Made by a program: the position numbers and the translations under genes. Shown here one piece after another: positions 48,910 through 57,823 of a DNA stretch of 64,000 bases. The notes beneath the pieces were generated by a model, which was not told where the DNA came from, made no database searches, and saw only the letters and a program-made list of their open reading frames with translations. The DNA is from Halomonas aestuarii (lineage in GTDB: Bacteria > Pseudomonadota > Gammaproteobacteria > Pseudomonadales > Halomonadaceae): assembly GCF_001886615.1 (NCBI RefSeq), contig NZ_CP018139.1, positions 682,001-746,000 of the forward strand. Reading direction: 5' to 3'. The first letter of the stretch is position 1, and every line of letters begins with the position of its first letter.

Positions 48910-49584
48910 CTAACGTCTCAGGATCACCAGCCAGCGGCCCAGGTTGAGGATGCTGGCCAGGGACGCCGCCACGTAGGTGAAGGCGCAGGCGGTGAGCACA
49001 TGGCGGGCGCCGGGCATGTCGCGGGCCGGGATGTACTCCTCGAGCAGCGGCAGCGCCCGCTGGAAGCTGGCATCGAACTCCACCGGCAGGGTCACCAGGT
49101 GCACCAGCGCCGCGGTGCCGAAGCTGATCACCGCGGCGGCCACCACGATGGCCAGGCCGCCGGGAAGGCGGGTCAGGACGAACAGGAAGGGGGCGGCCAT
49201 CATCAGCAGCGCCCCGACCTTCTCGGCCTTCTGAGCCACGGCCACCAGCCTCGACCGGGCCAGCAGCGGCGCATAGCCCTGATGGTGCTGGATGGCGTGG
49301 CCGACCTCATGGGCCGCCACCGTCACCGCCGTGAGCGAGCGCCCCGCATAGTGTTCCCGGGAGAGCCTCACCCGCCGCGCCTCGGGGTCGTAGTGGTCGC
49401 CCTGGTCGGTCATCTCCACCCTGACCCCCTCGAGGCCCAGCCGCCGGATCAGGTGGTCCGCCAGCTCGCCCCCGGTGCCGGGATAGTCCTCGCGCCCTCG
49501 GGCATGACGCGCCAGCACCCACTTCGCCCAGAGGTTGGGCAGCAGGAAGAGGGCCAGCAGCAAGGCGATTGCCAGGACGATCAT
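48910..49584 (-). CDS. YugP-like membrane zinc metallopeptidase
   Basis: A 224-residue membrane protein with an N-terminal helix (1-19), the zinc motif HEVGH at 92-96 (AAHEVGHAIQHHQGYAP), and three further hydrophobic segments. It matches the Zn_peptidase_2 (YugP) family, whose substrates are unknown. It is convergent with cmoB, with five bases between the two stop codons. Confidence 0.87.
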   Translation of the reverse strand: MIVLAIALLLALFLLPNLWAKWVLARHARGREDYPGTGGELADHLIRRLGLEGVRVEMTDQGDHYDPEARRVRLSREHYAGRSLTAVTVAAHEVGHAIQHHQGYAPLLARSRLVAVAQKAEKVGALLMMAAPFLFVLTRLPGGLAIVVAAAVISFGTAALVHLVTLPVEFDASFQRALPLLEEYIPARDMPGARHVLTACAFTYVAASLASILNLGRWLVILRR

Positions 49585-49675
49585 CGGGGCGGGCTCCGGG
49601 GCAGGGTCAGGTTATTGGACCTACCCTAACAGAGCCGGTTTCATGACACCGGAACCGCCGGGGAAGACGCCTGAC

Positions 49676-51751
49676 TCAGCCGTCGGCCAGCGCCTCTCGG
49701 CGGATGCGCCAGTCCTCCAGCGCCAGCCGCGCCCTGGCCCGACGCGCCTGCTCGCGCAGGGCGTCGGAAGGCGCCTCGGTGGCCTCAAGCGCGCCCCCTG
49801 CCTGCCAGGCATATAAGGTCGGCTGCGCCAGGTGGGTCGCGGACCCCGCGTCGCTGACCATCAGTCCCGCGCCGCCGTCCTGGCTATTGAAGGTCAGCGC
49901 CATCGGCGCCTCGACCGGTGCATAGAGATCGCGCCCGACCCAGGGCACCTCGGCACCGGAGAGCGAATGCGCCCACAGGGTGGGAAAGATGTCGCGGTGA
50001 CTGGTCCAATCCTCGACCTGCGCCACGGCCCCCTCGCGATAGCGCGGCGGCAGCCACACAAGGAGCGGCACCCCGAACTGATCGAACAGGTCATGGGCAT
50101 CCGGGTACTGGATGATCGAGCGGGTGTTGTGATCCCCGGTCGCGGCAAAGAGCGTATGCCCGAGCAGTCCCTCGGACTCGAGCCGATCCAGGAAGCCGCC
50201 CATGGCGTCGTTGGCGTACTGGTAGGTCTCGAGAATCGAGGTACCGAGCTCGGGCGAGACCGCCAGCGCCTCGCCCAGTCGCGACACGTCCAGCGGCGCC
50301 GGGCGGTAGTCGTCGGGTATGTGGTAGGGCGGATGATTGGTGATCGAGAGCATCACCAGCATCACCTTCTCGCCCCGGGCATCCGCCTCTTCAAGCAGCT
50401 CGGCGCCGGTGCGGAACATCCACTCGTCGTCCAGCCCCCAGGTGCCCCCGGTGGCCTCGGGGAAGCGCTCGCGAATCGCGCTGGCCCCCAGCACCCGATC
50501 GAAGCCCTGACGCCGCAGGGAGTCGTCGAGGTTGCGCCACTGTACCGAACCGGCGGTGAGGAACACCGTGCGATAGCCGGCTCGCCGGTAGGGCAGCGCT
50601 ACCGAGGTCGAGAAGGTGCGATAGCCATAGCGGCTCTGGGTCAGCGGGCTGATCGGCGTATCCAGCAGCAACCCCTCGAGGCTCGGATGGGTGCCGTTCT
50701 GGGACGACAGGGTATGGGGGAAATAGTCGGCCTTGTCCTCGAGCCAGGGCCGCAGCCGGCCCAGCAAGTCGTTGTGCTCGGGGTCGTCGAAATCCAGCGG
50801 TCGACGCCCCCAGCTCTCCATCAGGCTGACCACCACATGGGGCGGCGCCGCTTCCAGCACCGCCCGCCGAGGCGTGGTCTGAGTCAGGCGCGCCAGCACC
50901 TCCTCGGCGCTGTCGACCTCCGTCCAGCCCAGCGCCCGGGCCGCCTCCAGCGGCGATGAAAAGCCGTAGTGCGCAAGCCCCGCCTCGGGGTCGTCACCGA
51001 TATTGGCAAGCTTGCGCTCCTTCCAGGCCAGATAGAACGCCTCTGGCCCGCTGGGCACCAGGTCGTTGACGAAGGCATTGGCCGAGACGGCCATGTTCAT
51101 CTCGCGCAGCGGGAACGTGCCCAGGCTGCCGCGCCCCAGGCCGATGAGCGCCACCAGGGTCGCCACCACCAGCAGGCTCGCCCGCGGCCAGCCCAGATGG
51201 CGCGGCGCACGACGTCCCTCTCGACGCCCCCCGAGACGCATCCATGCCAGCTGGGCGCCGGTCATGCCGACCAGCGCCACCAGCAGCCCCAGCAACGGGT
51301 AGTCGCTCCAGACCGTATCGAGCACGGCCTGGGTATCGTCCTCGAACAGACCGAAGACCAGCGAGTTGATCGGCCCCTGATAGAAGCTGAAGAAGAAGTG
51401 GTTGACCAGCGACAGCAGGTTGACCAGCACCATGCACAGCAGCGCCCAGGGCAGCCACAGCCGACGCCAGGCGGCGATGGCGACCCTCGGCAGCGCCAGC
51501 AGCAGCGTTGCCACCAGCAGCCAGGGGCCCATCAGGATCGCCATGACCTTGGCGTCGAAGCGCAGCCCGATCCAGAACGCCTGCAGCAGGTCGGAGGCGG
51601 GTGCCGTCAGCGGCGTCGGGGCGTTCATCCACAGCAGCAGGCCACGCATCAGGGTCAGCGTCGCCACACCGGCGAGCCCCAGGCGCCACAGCTGCCGATT
51701 GATCTCGCGCCAGTGCTCCCAGCGCGAGGCCGTCATTCCATCGTCACTCAT
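49676..51751 (-). CDS. LtaS-like membrane phosphoglycerol transferase (sulfatase fold)
   Basis: A 691-residue protein. About five membrane helices (1-220) are followed by a periplasmic alkaline-phosphatase/sulfatase domain. The catalytic Thr lies in NGTHPSLEG, and metal ligands are in VVSLMESWGRR and FAATGDHN. Gram-negative members of this family (OpgB-like or LtaS-like) transfer phosphoglycerol or phosphoethanolamine to periplasmic glycans or lipids. The substrate is not known. No glucan genes (opgG, opgH) are near. The start is uncertain: ATG 51751 has no clear ribosome site, and one five codons later is possible. Confidence 0.83.
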   Translation of the reverse strand: MSDDGMTASRWEHWREINRQLWRLGLAGVATLTLMRGLLLWMNAPTPLTAPASDLLQAFWIGLRFDAKVMAILMGPWLLVATLLLALPRVAIAAWRRLWLPWALLCMVLVNLLSLVNHFFFSFYQGPINSLVFGLFEDDTQAVLDTVWSDYPLLGLLVALVGMTGAQLAWMRLGGRREGRRAPRHLGWPRASLLVVATLVALIGLGRGSLGTFPLREMNMAVSANAFVNDLVPSGPEAFYLAWKERKLANIGDDPEAGLAHYGFSSPLEAARALGWTEVDSAEEVLARLTQTTPRRAVLEAAPPHVVVSLMESWGRRPLDFDDPEHNDLLGRLRPWLEDKADYFPHTLSSQNGTHPSLEGLLLDTPISPLTQSRYGYRTFSTSVALPYRRAGYRTVFLTAGSVQWRNLDDSLRRQGFDRVLGASAIRERFPEATGGTWGLDDEWMFRTGAELLEEADARGEKVMLVMLSITNHPPYHIPDDYRPAPLDVSRLGEALAVSPELGTSILETYQYANDAMGGFLDRLESEGLLGHTLFAATGDHNTRSIIQYPDAHDLFDQFGVPLLVWLPPRYREGAVAQVEDWTSHRDIFPTLWAHSLSGAEVPWVGRDLYAPVEAPMALTFNSQDGGAGLMVSDAGSATHLAQPTLYAWQAGGALEATEAPSDALREQARRARARLALEDWRIRREALADG

Positions 51752-51884
51752 CTGTCAATACCGCGTGTTGGGCGGTGCGTACTATACCGACCCACGCCAG
51801 GCCTGACGATTCACAGAGGCCTCCACGACAGGGCCCGGGCCGGCATGACCTCCCCGGGTGGCCAGCGGACGAGGCGGACGAGAA

Positions 51885-51914
51885 AGGCCCCGCCACCCAG
51901 GGGTGACGGGGCCT
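51885..51914 (-). terminator. Rho-independent-like terminator of cysDN
   Basis: On the minus strand AGGCCCCG pairs with CGGGGCCT around a loop that itself contains CACCC / GGGTG, followed by TTCTC. It lies 23 bases beyond the cysN stop. Confidence 0.7.
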
Positions 51915-51936
51915 GTCAACGGCGCAAGGCCTCGCC

Positions 51937-53364
51937 TCAGCGACGCAGCAGCGCGCTCACGTCCCTGGCCTCCCAGTGCGGGAAGTACTTGCGCACCAGG
52001 GCGTTGAGCTCCAGCTCGAAGCCGGCCCAGTCCACGTCGCCCGCCGGGCGGCTGTCCGACCGGGCGACGCCGCGGATCATCCCCGCGCCCACCGTGACGT
52101 TGGAGAGCCGGTCGATGACGATGAAGCTGCCGGTGCCGGGACTCGTGCCATAGTCGTCCAGCGGCAGCTCGGCGGTCAGCTCGACCCGGCAGCGAGCGAT
52201 GGCGTTGAGCTCGAGGCGCTCGGCCGGATGGCGCGCCTGGCTGTTGACGTCCACCTGGTGGAGGATCTCGCCGACCTGGCCCGATACGGAGCGCCCGGCC
52301 AGGCGGATGTCGACCTGGCGCCCGGGCGCCAGCGCCTCGTCGTGCATCCAGACGATGTCGGCCTCGAAGGCATCGGCCAGGGCGACCTCGGCATCCTCGG
52401 CGACGATCCAGTCGCCGCGGGAGATGTCGATCTCGTCCTCGAGGGTCACGGTGATCGCCTGGCCCGGCCAGGCGGCCTCCAGGTCGCCGTCGAAGGTGAC
52501 GATCCGCGCCACGCTGGAGGTCCGGCCGGAGGGCAACACCTTGATGGCCTGGCCCGGGCGCAGGATCCCCGCCTCCAGGGTGCCGGCGTAGCCCCGGAAG
52601 TCCAGGTCCGGGCGGTTGACGTACTGCACCGGCAGGCGCAGGTCGGTCAGGTTCCGGTCGCGGCTCACCTCCACCCCTTCCAGCAGCTCGAGCAGCGGCG
52701 GGCCGGCGTACCACGGGGTCTTCTCGCTGCGGTTGACGACGTTGTCGCCCTCCAGCGCCGAGAGCGGCACGAAGTGGATGTCGGGGGCATCGAGCTGCTC
52801 CGCGAACTCACGATACTCGGCGACGATCTCCTCGAAGCGGGCCTCGTCGAAGCCGACCAGGTCCATCTTGTTGACCGCGATCACCAGGTGCTGGATGCCC
52901 AGCAGGTCGGCGATGAAGCTGTGCCGGCGGGTCTGGGTCTGCACGCCGTGACGGGCATCGATCAGGATGATCGCCAGGCTCGCCGTGGAGGCGCCGGTGG
53001 CCATGTTGCGGGTGTACTGCTCGTGCCCCGGCGTGTCCGCGATGATGAACTTGCGCTTGTCGGTGGAGAAGAAGCGGTAGGCCACGTCGATGGTGATGCC
53101 CTGCTCCCGCTCGGACTGCAGGCCATCGACCAGCAGCGCCAGGTCCACCGCCTCGCCGGTGGTGCCGCTCTTCTTCGAGGCCTGGGTGATCGCCGCCAGC
53201 TGGTCGTCGAAGATCATCTTGGAATCGTGCAGCAGGCGTCCGATGAGGGTCGACTTGCCGTCGTCGACGCTGCCGCAGGTGATGAAGCGCAGCAGGTCCT
53301 TGTTCTCGTGCTCGTGCAGGTACTGCTCGATGTTGTCGGCGATGAGGTTGGACTGGTGTGACAT
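51937..53364 (-). CDS. cysN: Sulfate adenylyltransferase subunit 1 (GTPase)
   Basis: A 475-residue EF-Tu-like GTPase that drives synthesis of adenosine 5'-phosphosulfate by CysD. Its G motifs are [16 protein letters not shown] and NKMD, followed by two beta-barrel domains. There is no C-terminal APS kinase (CysC) domain, unlike the CysNC fusion of pseudomonads, so CysC or an APS reductase must be encoded elsewhere. Its ATG shares one base with the cysD stop codon, so translation is coupled. Confidence 0.96.
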   Translation of the reverse strand: MSHQSNLIADNIEQYLHEHENKDLLRFITCGSVDDGKSTLIGRLLHDSKMIFDDQLAAITQASKKSGTTGEAVDLALLVDGLQSEREQGITIDVAYRFFSTDKRKFIIADTPGHEQYTRNMATGASTASLAIILIDARHGVQTQTRRHSFIADLLGIQHLVIAVNKMDLVGFDEARFEEIVAEYREFAEQLDAPDIHFVPLSALEGDNVVNRSEKTPWYAGPPLLELLEGVEVSRDRNLTDLRLPVQYVNRPDLDFRGYAGTLEAGILRPGQAIKVLPSGRTSSVARIVTFDGDLEAAWPGQAITVTLEDEIDISRGDWIVAEDAEVALADAFEADIVWMHDEALAPGRQVDIRLAGRSVSGQVGEILHQVDVNSQARHPAERLELNAIARCRVELTAELPLDDYGTSPGTGSFIVIDRLSNVTVGAGMIRGVARSDSRPAGDVDWAGFELELNALVRKYFPHWEARDVSALLRR

Positions 53365-54335
53365 CAGAAATAGCCCTCGCGCTTCTTCTTCTCCATGGAG
53401 CCGGCCTGGTCATGGTCGATGGCGCGGCCGCTGCGCTCGCTGGTCCGGGTGAGCAGCATCTCCTGGATGATCTCGGGCAGGGTGTCCGCACGGGACTCCA
53501 CGGCGCCGGTCAGCGGGTAGCAGCCGAGCGTGCGGAAGCGCACCCACTTCTCCTCGGGCACCTCGCCCTCCTTGAGGGGCAGGCGGTCGTCGTCGACCAT
53601 GATCTGCATGCCGTCGCGCTCGACCACCGGGCGCGGGGCGGCGTAGTAGAGTGGCACGATGGGAATCCCCTCGAGGTGGATGTACTGCCAGATGTCCAGC
53701 TCGGTCCAGTTGGAGAGCGGGAAGGCGCGGATCGACTCACCCTTGTTGACCCGGGCGTTGTAGAGGTTCCAGAGCTCCGGGCGCTGGTTCTTGGGATCCC
53801 AGCGGTGATGGCGATCGCGGAAGGAGAACACACGCTCCTTGGCGCGGCTGGCCTCCTCGTCGCGGCGCGCCCCGCCGAAGGCGGCATCGAAGCCGTACTT
53901 GTCCAGGGCCTGCTTGAGGGACGCGGTCTTCATCACGTCGGTGTAGCCGCTTGAGCCGTGGTCGAAGGGATTGATGCCGGCGGCGCGCCCCTCCTCGTTG
54001 ATGTGCTCGATCAGCTCCATGCCGGATTCCGCCGCCATGCGGTCGCGGAACTCGATCATCTCGCGGAACTTCCAGGTGGTGTTGACGTGCATCAGCGGGA
54101 ACGGCGGCGGGCCGGGATAGAAGGCCTTGCGCGCCAGGTGCAGCATCACCGAGGAGTCCTTGCCGATGGAGTAGAGCATCACCGGGTTGGCGAACTCCGC
54201 CACCACCTCGCGGATGATGTGGATCGACTCGGCCTCGAGCTGCTGCAGATGGGTGAGTCGCTGGCGCGAGGGCGTCAGGTCGCCGGCGGCGGCCTCTACG
54301 GCGCTCTCGCGTGACGGTGCGGAAAGACTGCTCAT
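53364..54335 (-). CDS. cysD: Sulfate adenylyltransferase subunit 2
   Basis: A 323-residue PP-loop ATP pyrophosphatase that activates sulfate for assimilation. The PP-loop is [16 protein letters not shown]. Also present are [19 protein letters not shown] and the C-terminal [22 protein letters not shown]. The ATG at 54333-54335 has GAGG upstream; an ATG six codons earlier (54353) is also possible. An AT-rich promoter region precedes it. Confidence 0.96.
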   Translation of the reverse strand: MSSLSAPSRESAVEAAAGDLTPSRQRLTHLQQLEAESIHIIREVVAEFANPVMLYSIGKDSSVMLHLARKAFYPGPPPFPLMHVNTTWKFREMIEFRDRMAAESGMELIEHINEEGRAAGINPFDHGSSGYTDVMKTASLKQALDKYGFDAAFGGARRDEEASRAKERVFSFRDRHHRWDPKNQRPELWNLYNARVNKGESIRAFPLSNWTELDIWQYIHLEGIPIVPLYYAAPRPVVERDGMQIMVDDDRLPLKEGEVPEEKWVRFRTLGCYPLTGAVESRADTLPEIIQEMLLTRTSERSGRAIDHDQAGSMEKKKREGYF

Positions 54336-54373
54336 GGCCCGGCTACCTCGCATGACGTTGGGCGGGAGAGAAC

Positions 54374-54457
54374 ATGCGACACAGGGTAACGTCGGGTCGA
54401 TAATAACCCAAAAGAATCAATAACTATCTTTTTATGCTTATTATCTCTATATGGCCG
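54374..54457 (-). promoter_or_regulatory. AT-rich promoter region of cysDN (CysB-type expected)
   Basis: This is one of the most AT-rich stretches in the window. On the minus strand it reads GATAATAAGCATAAAAAGA then TTATTGATTC and a -10-like TATTAT, with no good -35. That layout fits an activator-dependent promoter. In enterobacteria the activator of cys genes is CysB, inferred here rather than seen. Confidence 0.45.
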
Positions 54458-55192
54458 TCAGGGATCGAGGCGTTCCACCCAGGTCTCGAACTCGCCCTCT
54501 CCCAGATCGATGAGGCGATAGCCGGGCCGCGAGGCCTCGTCGAGGGCGAAGGTCGGGGAGTCGGGCAGGAACTGGTCGCTGGTGGCGGGACAGCCGTAGA
54601 GCGGGATCTCGCGGTCGGCCAGGGCCTGGACGCCCCGGAAGGCCTGGTGGACATGGCCGAAGAACACGCCCCTGATCTGGCCATGGGGCGCGACGACACG
54701 CCAGAAGGCCTCGGCATCGGCCAGGCCGATCGCGTCGAGCCAGGCGGCGCCGACGGGCAGGGGCGGATGGTGCATCATCAGGAGCGTCGGACGGGGGTCG
54801 CCATCGAGCGAGGCATCCAGGGCCGAGCGTCGCTCGGCCCCGAGCTCACCACCCTCCCGACCGCTCACGTGGGTATCCAGCAGCAGCGCCCGCCAGTCAC
54901 CCAGGTCCAGCGCCTCGGGCAGCGGGCGGCAGTCGGCCATCCGGTCCGTCCGGTCGTGGTTGCCCGGCAACCAGCACCAGGGGGCATCGAGCCGCGACAG
55001 GACCCGCTCGGCCAGCCGGTAGGAGGTCGCCGTCTCGTCCTGGCTGATATCCCCGGTGACCACCACCCGATCCGGTCGCTGGCGATTGACCGCCGCCACC
55101 ACGGCCTCCAGCTGGCGCAGCGGCACACCGATCCGTCCGCGTGCCGCGGGGTCGGCCAGCAGGTGACAGTCGGTGAGCTGGGCCAGGCGCAT
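54458..55192 (-). CDS. cpdA: 3',5'-cyclic-AMP phosphodiesterase
   Basis: A 244-residue class III calcineurin-like phosphodiesterase that hydrolyses cAMP. All five metallophosphoesterase blocks are present: TDCHL, TGDISQD, GNHDR, MMHHPP and GHVH. In E. coli it lies in nudF-yqiB-cpdA-yqiA-parE; here it still follows nudF and yqiB on the same strand (100-base gap), while yqiA-parE is 9 kb away, so the ancestral string has split. Confidence 0.93.
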   Translation of the reverse strand: MRLAQLTDCHLLADPAARGRIGVPLRQLEAVVAAVNRQRPDRVVVTGDISQDETATSYRLAERVLSRLDAPWCWLPGNHDRTDRMADCRPLPEALDLGDWRALLLDTHVSGREGGELGAERRSALDASLDGDPRPTLLMMHHPPLPVGAAWLDAIGLADAEAFWRVVAPHGQIRGVFFGHVHQAFRGVQALADREIPLYGCPATSDQFLPDSPTFALDEASRPGYRLIDLGEGEFETWVERLDP

Positions 55193-55292
55193 CAGGGCCG
55201 CACTCTCGTCGGAGCAGCGTGTTCGATACGGGACACGTCTGGCCAGGGATTCAGGAACATGCCATCACCAGGCCGCCTTCACGACAGCGTCT

Positions 55293-55739
55293 TCACGGCA
55301 GTTCGGGCAGGTCGAGGGAGTGCCCGTGGGCCAGGCCATGCTCCAGCCACTCGCCGAGGAACCGGTTGAGCTGCAGCTTCTCGTCGGGCTGGTGCATGCG
55401 GGCGTTGGGATAGCGGTAGCGGCCGTGGAAGTGGCGCTGACGCTGGAAGTCGGTGACCTCCGCCATGCGCACGTCGTGGTAGAGGTGCACGCGCATGCGA
55501 GGCGTATCGATCACGTCGTCGAGCACCCCGCGCTGGGAGACGCGCACGATGCTGGTGTAGGGAGCACGCTCCTGGAGCTTGAGGCGCAGCGCGCCCAGGC
55601 GGCGGCCATGGTTGACCAGCGCGACCTCGCGGGTCTCGCCCACGTCCAGGTCGCCCAGCAGCCGGCTGAGACGGATGAAGTTGGCCGTGCATTCGCCCTG
55701 CAGGGTCTTCAGGTCGGTGACATAGGCGTTTCTCGGCAC
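55293..55739 (-). CDS. yqiB: YqiB family protein (DUF1249)
   Basis: A 148-residue protein of unknown function. The DUF1249 pattern is clear: YVTDLKTLQGECTANFIRLSRLL, then the C-terminal FHGRYRYPNARMHQPDEKLQLNRFLGEWLEHGL. The start is GTG at 55737-55739, set by a very strong AAGGAGGT six bases upstream that lies within the end of nudF. An upstream in-frame ATG would ignore this site. It begins one base after the nudF stop. Confidence 0.87.
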   Translation of the reverse strand: MPRNAYVTDLKTLQGECTANFIRLSRLLGDLDVGETREVALVNHGRRLGALRLKLQERAPYTSIVRVSQRGVLDDVIDTPRMRVHLYHDVRMAEVTDFQRQRHFHGRYRYPNARMHQPDEKLQLNRFLGEWLEHGLAHGHSLDLPELP

Positions 55740-55740
55740 G

Positions 55741-56391
55741 CTACCTCCTTGCTCGCAACGATGCACGCTCACCGGCCAGCCAGTGGAAGGCGATCAGGCA
55801 CATGGCATTGTCGAGTCGTCCGGCCTCCAGGAGTTCCCAGGCCCGAATGAACGGTAGCACATGAACGCGGATATCCTCGTGCTCCGCGTCCAGCCCGTGC
55901 ACCCCGCCGAGGCCGCGGCTGTCGACCAGGCCACAGAACAGGGTGACCCGCTCGTCGCAGGCCCCGGGGCTCGGGTAGTAGGTGTGCAGCTCGATCAGCT
56001 CGCCCACCTCGCAGCCGGCCTCCTCCATGGCCTCGCGGCGGGCCACCTCGGCGAGGCTCTCGCCGCGCTCGACCAGCCCGGCCACCACCTCGAGCTTCCA
56101 GGGGGAGTCGGGGTCGTCGAGGGCCCCGGCCCGGAACTGTTCGATCAGCACCACGGCATCGCGCTCCACGTCGTAGAGCAGCACGCCCACCGCATCGTGG
56201 CGATGATGCACCTCGCGCACCATCCGGCCGCTCCAGCCGCCCTCGAAGAGGCGATGGCGCAGATGGAACTCCTCCAGGCGAAAGAACCCCTCGTGCAGGC
56301 AGCGCCGCTCCTCCAGCGCCACGTCGGCGGCCGTGAAGGGCGCCCTCAGGGTGAGGTCATGATCGTCTTCAGGCGGGCGAGTATCGCTCAT
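55741..56391 (-). CDS. nudF: ADP-ribose pyrophosphatase
   Basis: A 216-residue Nudix hydrolase that cleaves ADP-ribose to AMP and ribose 5-phosphate. The Nudix box spans about 105-127 (GLVERGESLAEVARRE, then AMEEAGC), preceded by DDPDSPWKLEVVAG. The start MSDTRPPEDD gives the normal length. It is first in the nudF-yqiB pair. Confidence 0.95.
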   Translation of the reverse strand: MSDTRPPEDDHDLTLRAPFTAADVALEERRCLHEGFFRLEEFHLRHRLFEGGWSGRMVREVHHRHDAVGVLLYDVERDAVVLIEQFRAGALDDPDSPWKLEVVAGLVERGESLAEVARREAMEEAGCEVGELIELHTYYPSPGACDERVTLFCGLVDSRGLGGVHGLDAEHEDIRVHVLPFIRAWELLEAGRLDNAMCLIAFHWLAGERASLRARR

Positions 56392-56470
56392 GCCGGTCTC
56401 CCGATCGCACAAAGGCCCCATTATCGGGACCCGGCACGGGAATGCCAACCGCCGAGTCCTCCGACGCGTC

Positions 56471-57118
56471 TCAGAGCTCCTCGAGAAGCGCCTTGGCCTC
56501 CTCACGCAGGGCCTCGTCGGAGGCCCGTCGTGCCTCCCGGGCCTGGCCCTCCATGGCGCGGCGGGCATGCTCGCGCGCCTCGCCTTGGCGGCCCTCGTCC
56601 TCGAGGAAGGCGGCATAGTAGTAGTTGACGTCGATGCCCTGCGGGCGAATCGCCAGGGCACGCTGGAACATCCTGTCGGCAGTCTCGGCATCGCCGAAGG
56701 CCACCGGCCAGCCCGGCGCCCTGTCGTAGAGCGCCCCCAGGGTCACCCAGGCGGAGCCGTTGTTGCCCTCGGGGTCGAGCTCGACGGCACGCTCCAGCAG
56801 CCGGCGCGCCTCCTTGGCCGAGCCCAGTGCCGCGAGCCCCCCCGCCTCGCGGGCATGGGAGGCGAGGATGATGCCCCGCCAGACCAGCACCCGGCTCTGC
56901 CGCGGATGGGACTCGGCGAGACGCGCGCTCTCCTCCGCCAGCGACTCGAGCGCCGCCTCGCGGCGCTCCGGCGCCACCTCGGTGGTGACGTGTTCCCAGC
57001 GATGGCGCAGGGAGAAGAGCTCGTCTTCCCATGCCGGGGCCTGGGCCAGGGCCTGGGCCAGCGGGGCGGCAACCAGCGCCAGACAGAGGACGGCGGCGAA
57101 CGACGGGCGATGATTCAT
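56471..57118 (-). CDS. Periplasmic TPR-repeat protein of unknown function
   Basis: A 215-residue protein with a signal peptide (FAAVLCLALVAAPLAQALAQA) and helical TPR-like repeats: a clear unit runs from AKEARRLLERAVELDPEGNN, and a second from DAETADRMFQRALAIRPQG. The tail is strongly charged and helical (EGQAREARRASDEALREEAKALLEEL). I do not recognise a named family beyond TPR. AAGGAG lies ahead of the ATG. It stands between nudF and the divergent greB, and its partners are unknown. Confidence 0.75.
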   Translation of the reverse strand: MNHRPSFAAVLCLALVAAPLAQALAQAPAWEDELFSLRHRWEHVTTEVAPERREAALESLAEESARLAESHPRQSRVLVWRGIILASHAREAGGLAALGSAKEARRLLERAVELDPEGNNGSAWVTLGALYDRAPGWPVAFGDAETADRMFQRALAIRPQGIDVNYYYAAFLEDEGRQGEAREHARRAMEGQAREARRASDEALREEAKALLEEL

Positions 57119-57267
57119 GGCGGGGCTCCTTGCCGAGGGTGGCGATCGACGGACACCCCGCAATGTAACGAACGTTTGAATGATTCGCCAGGGAACGCTC
57201 GGCCGGCTTGGCGCCCGGGGAGACGATGGCGTATCTTGCGTCTCTCGACGGCAGGAGGACGCGACGG

Positions 57268-57807
57268 ATGAAAGGCCGCAACATGACGCGCTGGCGCGAC
57301 CCCGCCAAGGACCCGCGCCAGGAACCCAAGAGCAACCTGATCACCGCCGAGGGGGCCGAGCGGCTGCGCGGCATCCTCGACCACCTCTCGCGGGTCAAGC
57401 GCCCCGCCCTCTCCACCAAGGTGGGCGAGGCGGCGGCCCTGGGCGATCGCAGCGAGAACGCCGACTACACCTACAACAAGAAGGAGCTCAACCGGGTCAT
57501 CGCCCGCATCCGCTACCTCACCAAGCGCCTCGACGAGCTGACGGTGGTGGACCGGCTCCCGGCGGATACCGAGCGGGTCTACTTCGGCGCCTTCGTCACC
57601 CTGGAGGACGAGGGGGGCGAGGAACTGGCGATCCGCATCGTCGGCCACGACGAGACCGACACCGGCAAGCACTGGATCAGCGTGGACGCCCCCCTGGCGA
57701 AGGCCCTGCTCGGCAAGTCGCTGGACGACGAGGCGGTCGTCGCCGCCCCGGGGGGCGAGACCACCTACCTCATCACCGACATCGCCTATCGCGACCCCCA
57801 AGCCTGA
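57268..57807 (+). CDS. greB: Transcription elongation factor GreB
   Basis: A 179-residue factor that stimulates RNA cleavage by backtracked RNA polymerase. It has an N-terminal coiled coil with the acidic tip GDRSENADYTYNKKEL and a C-terminal FKBP-like domain (ISVDAPLAKALLGKSLDD...GGETTYLITDIAY). The ATG at 57268 is chosen for the AGGAGG nine bases upstream; a second ATG at 57283 would also give a complete domain. It is convergent with rsmC. Confidence 0.93.
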   Translation: MKGRNMTRWRDPAKDPRQEPKSNLITAEGAERLRGILDHLSRVKRPALSTKVGEAAALGDRSENADYTYNKKELNRVIARIRYLTKRLDELTVVDRLPADTERVYFGAFVTLEDEGGEELAIRIVGHDETDTGKHWISVDAPLAKALLGKSLDDEAVVAAPGGETTYLITDIAYRDPQA

Positions 57808-57823
57808 TCACACCCTGATCAGG
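57803..57823. other. Hairpin spanning both stop codons of greB and rsmC
   Basis: CCTGATCA (57803-57810) and TGATCAGG (57816-57823) form a perfect inverted repeat around CACCC. The greB TGA (57805-57807) lies in one arm and the rsmC TGA (57819-57821) in the other. It has no T-run. It may help terminate or protect both converging transcripts. Confidence 0.5.
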
